From the NCBI RefSeq assembly GCF_000425705.1, contig NZ_AUDY01000016.1:1-64000 (forward strand): a DNA stretch of 64,000 nt, written 5' to 3'. The notes beneath the pieces are model-generated. The model ran no database searches. It had not been told where the DNA came from and saw only the letters and a program-made list of their open reading frames with translations. The position numbers and the translations under genes were made by a program. The number at the start of each line of letters is the position of its first letter. Position 1 is the stretch's first letter. The DNA is from Halobacillus kuroshimensis DSM 18393 (GTDB taxonomy: Bacteria > Bacillota > Bacilli > Bacillales > Halobacillaceae). Shown here in pieces: positions 1 through 7,846 of this stretch.

Positions 1-473
1 GCCCGAGCTTCCTCGCAAAACCCACGCTCGGCGATCTCGGACCACTCGTTCTTCCGCAGGAGTGGAAGGGGCACCGCTCCTTGGGAGTTCTTTAAAATCG
101 AAAAAGACTCTCCTTCACCCTGCTCACCCTTGCTGGATGGAGGACAATCTTTTTCATATTCCGGCAGGCAGCCGTCATCAGCGCCTGTTCTTTCCCTTTT
201 TGTTTTCCACGCAAGCGGCCATGCCGTTCTTTTGAATCTGCGAATCTGCTTAGGGCACAATCTCTCTCCTATATTCTGACGTCGGCACGAGGAGCCTTCG
301 GTGGTGATGCCTGCGGGAACAGCACGGGCCGAAGATCCACTTGGTCAAATGGGTTTCTTGACCAAGTTAGCTGAGGCCGTGCCCGCGGCAAGCATCCACC
401 GATAAGCGGAAAGTGACCCTTCACACGACAAATGGACAACTCTAACTGGTTAACACAAGCTTTTTCTACAGCC
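1..473. repeat. Composite repeat element, copy 1 (left end outside window)
   Basis: Non-coding sequence matching the copies at 22899 and 29578. It contains the hairpin module ending in GGAAGGGGC at about 64-72, the AAAAAGACTCTCC module at 101-113, and the large hairpin at about 299-400 with apical arms at 340-348 (CTTGGTCAA) and 358-366 (TTGACCAAG). The right end, CTACAGCC at about 466-473, touches a 25-bp terminator palindrome at 474-498. By comparison with copy 2, about 90 bp of the left end lie outside the window. Short open frames inside are not conserved as protein between copies. Confidence 0.85.
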
Positions 474-498
474 AAAGGAGTCCACGATGGACTCCTTT
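474..498 (-). terminator. Terminator palindrome abutting repeat copy 1
   Basis: Perfect 11-bp arms (AAAGGAGTCCA/TGGACTCCTTT) around a 3-base loop, just past the stop of the leftward membrane-protein gene. In the leftward direction the T-tract is cut to TTT because the repeat begins there. This fits insertion of the element next to an existing terminator. Confidence 0.75.
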
Positions 499-499
499 T

Positions 500-1111
500 T
501 TATATGCGGTACAAATCCCGAAATCGTAAATGCCAGCCAAGGTGATACGACAACACTCGGCACAGGATGATCAGCAGAAAAATGCTGTATGTATGAAACG
601 GATTGTAAAGGTCGACCCATCCAAGACCAATCACCACGCCCGTTACCATCGCCCATACCGCGTAAATTTCCTGATGAAGCACCATTGGGCGGCGCTGGGC
701 CAGCACATCCCTTGTCACACCCCCGCCCACCCCTGTCAGGATAGCAGCGAAAACAATACCTCCCAGCGGGAAATCCTGCTGTACAGCAAAGGAAGCCCCT
801 TGTAGAGCGAATGCCGAGAGGCCTACAGCATCAGGGTAGATATTCCAGCGGTCCCAGGCCATCACCCATGTTTTCGGAAAGAAATACACAATGGCAATGG
901 TGATTAAAGCCACGTAAAATAAATATCCCTGTTCCCACACGTGAATCACCGGTACATCCAAAGCAATGTTCCGGATGATACCCCCGGCGAACGGTGTGGC
1001 GATTCCTAAAATAAACGTTCCGAATATATCATACCTCTCGTTCAGTGCGACAATAGCTCCACTAAAAGCAAATGCACTGACGGCGAGGATGTTCAAAATT
1101 TCCCAAGTCAT
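500..1111 (-). CDS. TRIC/UPF0126 family membrane protein
   Basis: A 203-residue polytopic membrane protein made of two homologous halves, each with three predicted membrane helices. Each half carries the family glycine signature: GGIIRN at about residues 43-48 and GGGVTRD at about 129-135. Family members resemble the trimeric intracellular cation channels, and some bacterial UPF0126 proteins have been linked to glycine transport, so the exact substrate cannot be stated. The start is preceded by a strong purine-rich site (GGGAGGGGAG). It is transcribed alone and ends at the palindrome beside repeat copy 1. Family assignment is secure; function is open. Confidence 0.88.
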   Translation of the reverse strand: MTWEILNILAVSAFAFSGAIVALNERYDIFGTFILGIATPFAGGIIRNIALDVPVIHVWEQGYLFYVALITIAIVYFFPKTWVMAWDRWNIYPDAVGLSAFALQGASFAVQQDFPLGGIVFAAILTGVGGGVTRDVLAQRRPMVLHQEIYAVWAMVTGVVIGLGWVDLYNPFHTYSIFLLIILCRVLSYHLGWHLRFRDLYRI

Positions 1112-1360
1112 GCCTCTCCCCTCCCTCTGCCGCTGACTGATATACGAATGTCATGCCGCATCGATTATATCAAATTCTTCAGTACCTCTATCGAAAAAAC
1201 TAAAAAAATGTTGAAAATGCGTAAAAAACGCTAGAACTAGTATGTTTTATTCTATACACTACCATATATAGTGATTTTTGTTGCAATATGCCACAAGGAA
1301 TTTTCTTCAACACGTAGAATTTATTATATAACTAAGCATTGTAGGATGTGATGATTCAGA

Positions 1361-1888
1361 ATGAGAAGCTGGCTGATCAATTTAAGAAAAGAACAGGAAC
1401 TCACCCAGCAGGAGATTGCAGAAGGGGCTCATATTGATAGAGCCTATTACGCACAAATAGAGAACGGTACCAGAAATCCCAGTATGACGGTTGCTTCTCA
1501 AATTGCGTCTTACCTGCACATCAACCCCTCTCTTTTTTACACCGAGCACTTGAGTGAACCTTTTGAAAAAGCGCTCGTAAATTCACCTATAGTCATTGCT
1601 CACTGTGATTTGAACCTCCGTTATACATGGATGTTCAACCCGCACCCGGACTTTAGAATGAATGTAGTCATGGGGAAAACAGATGAAGAACTGGACTTCA
1701 ATGAAGGTACAACTGCCTTGATGAATCTGAAGCAGCGTGTGATCGACGATGGAATGGCCAGAAGAGAGATCCTCGCCTTTCCCCTATCCGAAGGCTTAAC
1801 CAGATATGACGTATTTGCCCAGCCTCTTTATGATCAGCACGGACGTTTAACAGGTGCGGCAACAGTTTCTGTTGAAATGCTAACGTAA
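1361..1888 (+). CDS. XRE-family transcriptional regulator with PAS-like C-terminal domain
   Basis: A 175-residue protein. Residues about 3-60 form a lambda-repressor-type helix-turn-helix (LTQQEIAEGAHIDRAYYAQIENG). Residues about 70-170 look like a PAS-type sensory domain; the stretch IAHCDLNLRYTWM and the final TGAATVSVEM are typical of PAS folds. It probably binds DNA in response to an unknown signal. A 49-codon Sda-like gene begins 16 bases downstream and is probably co-transcribed, which suggests a link to sporulation or starvation control. The ribosome site is weak. No specific target is visible. Confidence 0.85.
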   Translation: MRSWLINLRKEQELTQQEIAEGAHIDRAYYAQIENGTRNPSMTVASQIASYLHINPSLFYTEHLSEPFEKALVNSPIVIAHCDLNLRYTWMFNPHPDFRMNVVMGKTDEELDFNEGTTALMNLKQRVIDDGMARREILAFPLSEGLTRYDVFAQPLYDQHGRLTGAATVSVEMLT

Positions 1889-1904
1889 TGAAGGAGGAGC
1901 TGTT

Positions 1905-2054
1905 ATGGCTTTTGATAAACTATCTCCCTTCCTCCTGAAAGATGCCATTCATAAAGCCGTGGAGTTGAAGCTGGAGGAGGAGTTCATCCAGATGCTGCTG
2001 AATGAGATGAGGAAGAGGGAAAGAGAAGCAGGGGAAATAGCTTCTTTCGAATGA
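1905..2054 (+). CDS. Sda-like small protein (sporulation histidine-kinase inhibitor family)
   Basis: A 49-codon gene with an excellent ribosome site (AAGGAGGAG at about 1891-1899). The product has the Sda helical-hairpin pattern: KLS..LL near residues 5-10, then KA.EL.L..EFI at about 17-28 and NEMRKRE at about 33-39. From memory, Bacillus subtilis Sda has KLSDELL, KATEMNL, RDFIELI and NEIKRR in the same order and spacing, in a 46-residue protein. Sda binds the sensor kinase KinA and blocks sporulation when replication is disturbed. The position directly behind an XRE-PAS regulator differs from the usual single-gene context, so this may be a paralogue rather than Sda itself. Confidence 0.72.
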   Translation: MAFDKLSPFLLKDAIHKAVELKLEEEFIQMLLNEMRKREREAGEIASFE

Positions 2055-2131
2055 CCGGAACAGCCGATTGAACACCTCTGGAATGTATGTTTCCACTCCG
2101 GGACGGGTAAAGCTAAACAGAGGTGATAATC

Positions 2132-2833
2132 ATGGATAAAAGCCGATGGATAATGCATCAGGATTGGGATGATTTATATTTTATACACTGGCCCGTCCCT
2201 GTAGATGAACTGCGGACTCATGTACCTGAGGAGCTCGATATAGATGAATTTGACGGCTCAGCCTGGATTGCTGTAGTCCCCTTCCGTATGAGGAATATCC
2301 GGTTCCGCGGCCTGCCAAGACTTCCGTTTGGAACGGATCTTCTGGAGCTGAATGTAAGAACGTACGTCTCCTACAAAGGCGAACCAGGGGTTTATTTCAT
2401 CACCCTCGACTCCGATCATCCTCTCGGGGTTTTTTTAGCGCGCACTGCTTTCGGACTCCCCTACGTACACGCCTCCATGCGGATGGATAACAGAGATTCA
2501 ATTACGCAATTTTCCAGCCGGCGTACTCATAAAGGATACCCGCCTGCCCACTTTCATGCGGAGTTCCAGACAATCAGTGAACCTATGCAGGCCCGTCCCG
2601 GCTCACTTTTATACTGGCTGACGGAAAGGTACGCCCTCTGGATGGTTCAGGGAAAGCGTGTATATAAAGGCCCCATCATTCATAATAACTGGAAGCTGCA
2701 GAAAGCTGAAACGACTGTAACGACGAATCACCTGTTGGACTTTCTCCCTGCTGAACATTTCCAGCATAGACCGATCACCTATTTTTCCAGATCCGTCCAG
2801 ACACGTATTTTTCCGTATGTACGTAAGTCATGA
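2132..2833 (+). CDS. DUF2071 (YqjF-like) protein
   Basis: About 233 residues, matching the DUF2071/YqjF family throughout: a W.DL.F.HWPV motif near residue 13, W.AVVPFRMRNIR near 45, an ELNVRTYV motif near 74, and a C-terminal part ending in a WYLTERY-like segment (YWLTERYALW). The biochemical role of the family is unknown. An upstream in-frame GTG at 2123 overlaps the ribosome site (GAGGTGAT), so the ATG at 2132 is the better start. It stands between the Sda-like gene and the dioxygenase, with no strong terminator on either side. Confidence 0.85.
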   Translation: MDKSRWIMHQDWDDLYFIHWPVPVDELRTHVPEELDIDEFDGSAWIAVVPFRMRNIRFRGLPRLPFGTDLLELNVRTYVSYKGEPGVYFITLDSDHPLGVFLARTAFGLPYVHASMRMDNRDSITQFSSRRTHKGYPPAHFHAEFQTISEPMQARPGSLLYWLTERYALWMVQGKRVYKGPIIHNNWKLQKAETTVTTNHLLDFLPAEHFQHRPITYFSRSVQTRIFPYVRKS

Positions 2834-2907
2834 GCGCCCTTGTTGAACCTCATAACTTCCTGCGGTATAATTATCTCGAATTCAAAGTAAAATGAGGAGG
2901 ATCAATC

Positions 2908-3861
2908 ATGGAGTTAAAAGGCATCCATCATGTTTCAGCCATAACAGCTTCCGCTGCCAAAAACTATGATTTTTACACGAACGTGCTGGGGATGCGGCTC
3001 GTTAAAAAGACGGTAAACCAGGATTCCCCTTCTATGTACCACCTCTTCTATGCGGATGAAAAGGGAAATCCCGGGACAGACCTGACCTTTTTCGAAATAC
3101 ACCGGGCCGGCCATACCTATCCAGGGACAAGGAGCATTTCCACGACATCTCTACGGGTTAAAGATGATGAAGCCCTGTTATACTGGCAGAAACGCTTGAT
3201 TGCTTACGACCTTGATGTAGATCGTGTACAGGAACGTTTGGGTAGAAAAACGCTTGCGTTCAGAGACCCGGAAGGCCAGCGGCTTATGCTTGTATCCGAT
3301 CAGAACAACTCCGGCGTACGTGCAGGAACCCCCTGGGAAAACTCCCCCGTTCCTCAAGACAGCGGTATTACTGGACTCGGCCCTGTCCATTTGACCGTTC
3401 ATGAAGCCGTTAAAACAGAAAAAGTCCTGACGGAAGTCCTTGGTTTCCGTAAAGTCGGCGCCTATGATCAATGGACGGTTTATGAGACTGGGGAAGGTGG
3501 GTCAGGAGCAGAAGTCCATGTGGAAGAAAAGCCGGACGAACAACCTGAAAAGCCTGGAAGGGGCAGTGTTCACCACGTCGCCTTCCGTGTTGAAAACGAA
3601 GAAGAATTAGCAAAATGGAAGACAATCATCGATGCCGCCGGTTATCCGAATTCAGGTCTTGTCGATCGCTTTTACTTCAAATCGCTGTATTTCAGAGAAG
3701 CCAATCACATTTTATTCGAACTGGCTACAGACGGACCTGGATTTGCCACTGATGAAGACCCGGCACACCTGGGTGAATCACTGGCTCTTCCACCGTTCCT
3801 AGAGCACGAACGCGAAAAAATCGAAAAAACCCTGACTCCACTGGATACTTCAAGAATATAA
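2908..3861 (+). CDS. Ring-cleaving dioxygenase, glyoxalase/VOC family (MhqO/MhqA-like)
   Basis: A 317-residue extradiol-type dioxygenase made of two vicinal-oxygen-chelate halves. Half one starts with GIHHVSAIT at about residues 5-13, and half two with LGPVHLTVH near 155. A further SVHHVAFRV near 220 and FELATD near 271 supply the usual His/Glu metal ligands. Relatives in Bacillus (MhqA/MhqO) belong to the MhqR regulon and detoxify quinones and catechols by ring opening. A strong site (GAGGAGG) precedes the ATG. It ends at a good bidirectional terminator and appears monocistronic or loosely linked to the DUF2071 gene. Confidence 0.88.
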   Translation: MELKGIHHVSAITASAAKNYDFYTNVLGMRLVKKTVNQDSPSMYHLFYADEKGNPGTDLTFFEIHRAGHTYPGTRSISTTSLRVKDDEALLYWQKRLIAYDLDVDRVQERLGRKTLAFRDPEGQRLMLVSDQNNSGVRAGTPWENSPVPQDSGITGLGPVHLTVHEAVKTEKVLTEVLGFRKVGAYDQWTVYETGEGGSGAEVHVEEKPDEQPEKPGRGSVHHVAFRVENEEELAKWKTIIDAAGYPNSGLVDRFYFKSLYFREANHILFELATDGPGFATDEDPAHLGESLALPPFLEHEREKIEKTLTPLDTSRI

Positions 3862-3880
3862 ATTGTGCTCTATTTTGGAT

Positions 3881-3918
3881 AAGCCACGTACGATCCACCA
3901 ACCGTACGTGGCTTTCTA
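3881..3918 (+). terminator. Intrinsic terminator after the dioxygenase gene
   Basis: Perfect 12-bp arms AAGCCACGTACG/CGTACGTGGCTT around a 10-base loop, followed by a short T-rich stretch. Confidence 0.85.
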
Positions 3919-3981
3919 TATTCAACTCATCTTCTCACTTCCACCCACGAAGAGCGAGGTTTGCAGGCTTCCAAAGCATGT

Positions 3982-4022
3982 AAAAAAGCTTGTAGAGAAA
4001 TAGATCCTTTCCCTACAAGCTG
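3982..4022 (-). terminator. Aconitase terminator, similar to the left end of the composite repeat
   Basis: Read leftward it is CAGCTTGTAGGGAAA, a short loop, TTTCTCTACAAGC, then a run of six T. The left-terminal hairpin of repeat copies 2 and 3 has almost the same arms (CAGCTTGTAGAGAAA and GTTTCTTTACAAGC) and also ends in a T-tract. Confidence 0.85.
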
Positions 4023-4045
4023 ATTTCGTTAAAATTGAATGTGTA

Positions 4046-5995
4046 TTACGATTCAAGCCGCGATTTAACCCAGTTGATCAAACCACCTTTTTCCATAATG
4101 TCAATCTGTCTGTCCGATAAGGCATGCTCCAACTTGATCGTTTGACCCCTGCCTTTAATTTCAGCTTCAACCACAGGCGATTTTTTGATCTGTTCTCTCA
4201 ATCCAGTGAAAACGAGAACGTCTCCCTGCTCAATCTCTTCTAATTGAGCCGGATCCTTGAATGTAAGCGGCAGCACGCCAAAGTTGGCCAGGTTCTGCCA
4301 GTGAATTCTGGCAAAATCTTCGACAACCGCTACTTTCATCCCTAAATACTTAGGAGCCAGAGCGGCATGTTCGCGGCTGGAACCCTGTCCGTAGTTGGCA
4401 CCTGCCACAACAACATGACCCCCCTTATCTCTCTGCTCCATCGCCCGGTCATAATACGTGTCATCTACGATCTCAAAGGTGAACTTACTAATTTCAGGCA
4501 GGTTGCTGCGGTATGGCAGCACTCGCGCTCCTCCTGCAAGAATCTCATCGGTGGAAATGTCATCACCCATTTTCAGGAGCACAGGGAGCTCCATTTCGTC
4601 TGGAAGTTCCTCCATCTCTGGAATCGAGGCGACATTTGGACCTTTGACTAATTCGACTTCCTTTGCCTCCTCGTAGGGCAGGGGTTCATCCAAAAGACGT
4701 GTGTCCACGGTCGGCTCATCCAAATCCTGCACGTCAGGATAGTCAAACCCGGATTTTCTCGGGTCCGTTATGACTCCTGTCAAAGCAGAAACAGCTGCGG
4801 TTTCTGGACTGCATAGAAAAACGCTGTCTTCTTTCGTCCCGGAACGGCCGGGGAAGTTTCTCGGCGTTGTACGCAGGCTGTTCCGTCCTGTGGCAGGTGC
4901 CTGTCCCATACCGATACATCCATTACACCCCGCTTGGTGGAGGCGTCCTCCAGATTGAAGAAAATTAGCGATATGCCCTTCCTGTGACAAGTCAATCAGC
5001 ATTTGTCTGGAGGTCGGATTTATATCAAAAGAAACCCCATCGGCTATATGTTTATTTTCAACAATTTTGGAAGCTATCGCAAAATCACGGAATCCAGGGT
5101 TCGCCGAGGAGCCGATATAAGACTGGTAAATTCCTTCTCCCTCCACTTCCTCTACAGGTACCACGTTGCCTGGGCTAGAGGGCTTGGCCACCATTGGTGT
5201 AATTTCTGAGAGATTCAATTCATCATGCACATCATACGCGGCGTCTTCATCCGGCGACAGTTCAATCCATTCGTCTTCCCTGCCTTGAAGCTTCATGAAT
5301 CGTTTCGTTTCCTCATCGGAAGGAAAGACTGTTCCAGTTGCCCCAAGTTCTGCTCCCATATTCGCAATGACATGCCTGTCCATGGCTGTGAGGTTTTTCA
5401 AGCCAGGTCCATAATATTCAAACACGTGGTTCACTCCGCCTTTCACCCCGTGCCTGCGCAGCATTTCCAGTATGGCATCCTTCGCACTGACCCAGTCTGG
5501 AAGGGAACCGGTCACTTTTACGCCCCATACTTTCGGCATCTTCACATAAAACGGTTCACCGGCAACAGCCATCGCGACATCAATGCCGCCGGCCCCCATG
5601 GCAAGCATGCCCATACTGCCGTTGGCACATGTGTGGCTGTCAGATCCGAGCAGTGTTTTCCCCGGCCTCGCCAGCCTCTGCATATGGACAGGATGACTGA
5701 CCCCATTTCCCGGCCGGCTGAAATAAAGCCCGAACCGTTTGGCGGCACTTTCTAAAAACAAATGGTCATCTGGATTTTTGCTGTCTTCCTGGATCAAGTT
5801 ATGGTCTACATACTGAGCAGAAACCTCTGTTTGAGCCTGCTCAATCCCCATAGCCTCCAGTTCAAGCATCACCATTGTCCCTGTAGCATCCTGTGTAAGG
5901 GTCTGATCAATTTTCAAACCGATTTCCGATCCAGGCGTCATCTCTCCCTCGACTAAGTGGTCCTGGATCAGCTTCTGTGTGACATTGTATCCCAC
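4046..5995 (-). CDS. Aconitate hydratase (short, aconitase/LeuC-like type)
   Basis: About 649 residues. It interconverts citrate and isocitrate in the TCA cycle using a [4Fe-4S] cluster. Cluster cysteines appear in SDSHTC (about residue 126) and GCNGC (about 360 and 363). The substrate-binding GQGSSREHAAL motif lies at about 540-550 in the C-terminal swivel domain. The protein is much shorter than the usual ~900-residue AcnA/CitB and matches the compact bacterial aconitase family of about 640 residues. An upstream GTG at 6004 sits directly on the ribosome site (GAGGAG), so the in-frame GTG at 5995 is preferred. Transcribed alone. Confidence 0.9.
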   Translation of the reverse strand: MGYNVTQKLIQDHLVEGEMTPGSEIGLKIDQTLTQDATGTMVMLELEAMGIEQAQTEVSAQYVDHNLIQEDSKNPDDHLFLESAAKRFGLYFSRPGNGVSHPVHMQRLARPGKTLLGSDSHTCANGSMGMLAMGAGGIDVAMAVAGEPFYVKMPKVWGVKVTGSLPDWVSAKDAILEMLRRHGVKGGVNHVFEYYGPGLKNLTAMDRHVIANMGAELGATGTVFPSDEETKRFMKLQGREDEWIELSPDEDAAYDVHDELNLSEITPMVAKPSSPGNVVPVEEVEGEGIYQSYIGSSANPGFRDFAIASKIVENKHIADGVSFDINPTSRQMLIDLSQEGHIANFLQSGGRLHQAGCNGCIGMGQAPATGRNSLRTTPRNFPGRSGTKEDSVFLCSPETAAVSALTGVITDPRKSGFDYPDVQDLDEPTVDTRLLDEPLPYEEAKEVELVKGPNVASIPEMEELPDEMELPVLLKMGDDISTDEILAGGARVLPYRSNLPEISKFTFEIVDDTYYDRAMEQRDKGGHVVVAGANYGQGSSREHAALAPKYLGMKVAVVEDFARIHWQNLANFGVLPLTFKDPAQLEEIEQGDVLVFTGLREQIKKSPVVEAEIKGRGQTIKLEHALSDRQIDIMEKGGLINWVKSRLES

Positions 5996-6214
5996 ACGAA
6001 TCACTCCTCCTCACTGATTGGTCGATATTTCAAGAATAGATGAAATTTTCCTATACCTTTTATACCCTTTCTCATGTATCATTACTCCTAAACCCATAAT
6101 TTCCCTTGAAAAACATCTAATAGACACCCATTTTGTCCCTTCTATGAAAGTCCCCTCTAAAAACCACCTCTTAAGTACCATTTTTTCTGCGACTTGGGAA
6201 ACTGCCGAAATTTA

Positions 6215-6243
6215 TTGAAAATGATGAAACGAACATGTATTCT
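6215..6243 (+). promoter_or_regulatory. Likely sigma-A promoter of the RRNPP regulator
   Basis: TTGAAA (6215-6220), a 17-bp spacer, then TATTCT (6238-6243). The predicted start near 6250 excludes translation from the upstream ATG at 6194 and supports the start at 6308. Confidence 0.6.
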
Positions 6244-6307
6244 AAAAATAGATTTGAAAGAGATCTTTTCTCCCAAATCAACAGTTGATCAACTAGGTGT
6301 GTGGAAA

Positions 6308-7591
6308 ATGGAATATGGAAAAGTACTTCGGTTCCATCGGGTGAAACAAGGGTTAACACAAAACCAGCTTGCTGATGGAATTATTTCCCCAGCGTATTTA
6401 TCCAAGATTGAGAACGATCAGACCGTTCCTGCTATTGAGGTGCTCGAACTTTTGTATGAACGCCTCGGCCTTGATCTTCACGACTCATCCTATAATCATC
6501 CTTCCAAAGAAAAGCTGAAGGAATGGTATGAGACAATCGTCTTTAAAAGGAAAGAGGAAGCGGAGATGTTAAAGGAGGAACTTTCTCATCAAAAGGATAC
6601 GCTGAACAATCATCATCTGTATATATTTTTCGAGCTCTTCCGCATTCGCCATCTTTTATTAGAAAACAAGGTGGAGAAGGCTTATGAGGCATGGAAAGAT
6701 ATTAAACAACATGAAGATACATTCGATGATGAAATGAAGTACTATTTTCATTTAAGTTCCGGCCTGCTTGAATATTATCGAGGAAATTTTGATGAATCTT
6801 TTCAACAGTTAATGGAAGCTAAGAACTACAGTAGTCCAGCAGGCATCGAAAAGTGGGAAATCAGCGACTTGTATTACCACTTATCCTTAAGCGCCAGCCA
6901 GGCCCATCATGTTTCTGCCTCTGTTTTCTATGCAGATCAGGCCTTGGAAATTTATAAAAGTCAGTATGACCTTGCCAAAAGTGCGGACTGCCACATTATT
7001 CTGGGCATCAGTTACAGCCGGTTGAAAAACTATACGAAATCTCTTGAAAATTATAATCTGGCCAAAAAAATCGCATCCCAGACCAAAGATAATCAACAGC
7101 TCAAACTGGTTTATATCAACATTGCGGTGTTGGAGTCGAGAATTGAAAATCATGACTCCGCCATACTCAACTACAAGAAAAGTCTAAACTACGTTTTCGA
7201 GTCAAAATCCACGTATGATTACCAGGAATATCTGAATATCGTCCACGGGCTGATCATTGAACATTACCGTCTGGATGATAAATCCGGGTGTCTTGAATGG
7301 ATTGAAAAAGGCTTATCGGAAGTCGAAAAAACTGCTTCTGAAAGCCACTACCTGCACTTTAAGGTGTATTACAATTTACTGAAAGAACTGCCTGAAACAC
7401 TCCCTTTCATTGAGGAAACTGTCCTTCCTTATTTTCAAAAAAAGAAGGACCATGTTTATGTGATCAGGTATTCTAAGTTCTTAGCCGATCTTTTTGAAAG
7501 GCAGAGAATGTATAAACGCTCATCCGAATATTTAAGGTTAGCAATGCAATTGTTAAATAAACATTCTCACTTAGGAGGTATAATGTTATGA
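6308..7591 (+). CDS. RRNPP-family regulator: N-terminal HTH plus TPR peptide-receptor domain (NprR/PlcR-like)
   Basis: About 427 residues from the ATG at 6308. Residues about 5-58 are an XRE-type helix-turn-helix (GLTQNQLADG...AYLSKIEND). The remaining ~370 residues are helical tetratricopeptide repeats, for example AYEAWKDIKQHE, ASVFYADQALEIY and YTKSLENYNLAKK. This is the layout of quorum-sensing receptors that bind small imported peptides and switch gene expression. The stop codon overlaps the start of a 39-codon secreted-peptide gene (ATGTTATGA), the classic receptor-pheromone arrangement. Targets are unknown. A paralogue with no peptide gene lies at 21605. Confidence 0.9.
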   Translation: MEYGKVLRFHRVKQGLTQNQLADGIISPAYLSKIENDQTVPAIEVLELLYERLGLDLHDSSYNHPSKEKLKEWYETIVFKRKEEAEMLKEELSHQKDTLNNHHLYIFFELFRIRHLLLENKVEKAYEAWKDIKQHEDTFDDEMKYYFHLSSGLLEYYRGNFDESFQQLMEAKNYSSPAGIEKWEISDLYYHLSLSASQAHHVSASVFYADQALEIYKSQYDLAKSADCHIILGISYSRLKNYTKSLENYNLAKKIASQTKDNQQLKLVYINIAVLESRIENHDSAILNYKKSLNYVFESKSTYDYQEYLNIVHGLIIEHYRLDDKSGCLEWIEKGLSEVEKTASESHYLHFKVYYNLLKELPETLPFIEETVLPYFQKKKDHVYVIRYSKFLADLFERQRMYKRSSEYLRLAMQLLNKHSHLGGIML

Positions 7592-7707
7592 AAAAAATCA
7601 TTGCATTTGTCGCTGTTCTAGGTCTGGCTGTATCTATCGCTGCGCCATTGACTACAGATAGTGCAGTTGAAACCCACCCTAGACCATTAGTTTCTGAGCA
7701 AGTTTAA
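7588..7707 (+). CDS. Phr/NprX-like secreted signalling peptide precursor
   Basis: A 39-codon gene whose ATG overlaps the receptor stop codon, with a perfect ribosome site (AGGAGG at 7573-7578). The product starts MKKIIAFVAVLGLAVSIAAP, a positively charged start followed by a hydrophobic signal sequence, and ends ETHPRPLVSEQV. In Rap/Phr and NprR/NprX systems the mature pheromone is cut from the C-terminal 5-10 residues after export and is re-imported by oligopeptide permease. By analogy, the signal should come from PRPLVSEQV. Coupling to the receptor gene and the signal peptide make this assignment fairly strong, although no sequence match to a known pheromone is claimed. Confidence 0.8.
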   Translation: MKKIIAFVAVLGLAVSIAAPLTTDSAVETHPRPLVSEQV

Positions 7708-7774
7708 TTTACGTGTTAATTTAATTTCTATATAATTAACACCTCCCCTAATCCTATACCTATACAAACTTTCG

Positions 7775-7807
7775 CCTCTACTTTTCTTGAGTAGGGGTCT
7801 TTTTTTG
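7775..7807 (+). terminator. Terminator of the receptor-pheromone operon
   Basis: CCTCTACT/AGTAGGGG stem with one G-U pair, followed by a run of T to 7806. Confidence 0.8.
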
Positions 7808-7808
7808 C

Positions 7809-7844
7809 AAAAAAACACGACCTTGTTTCCAAGATCGTGTTTTT
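7809..7844 (-). terminator. Terminator of the persulfide dioxygenase gene
   Basis: Read leftward: AAACACGATCTTGG, a short loop, then a nearly complementary arm and a run of seven T. It lies back-to-back with the terminator of the convergent operon. Confidence 0.85.
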
Positions 7845-7846
7845 CA

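Noticed and set aside
1-473. Group IIC intron as explanation for a terminator-associated element
   Set aside because: Such introns also prefer terminators, but no domain V signature or reverse transcriptase is visible, and they do not make a 24-bp target duplication.
5225-5755. 176-codon plus-strand frame opposite aconitase
   Set aside because: Antisense shadow with no ribosome site or recognisable motif.
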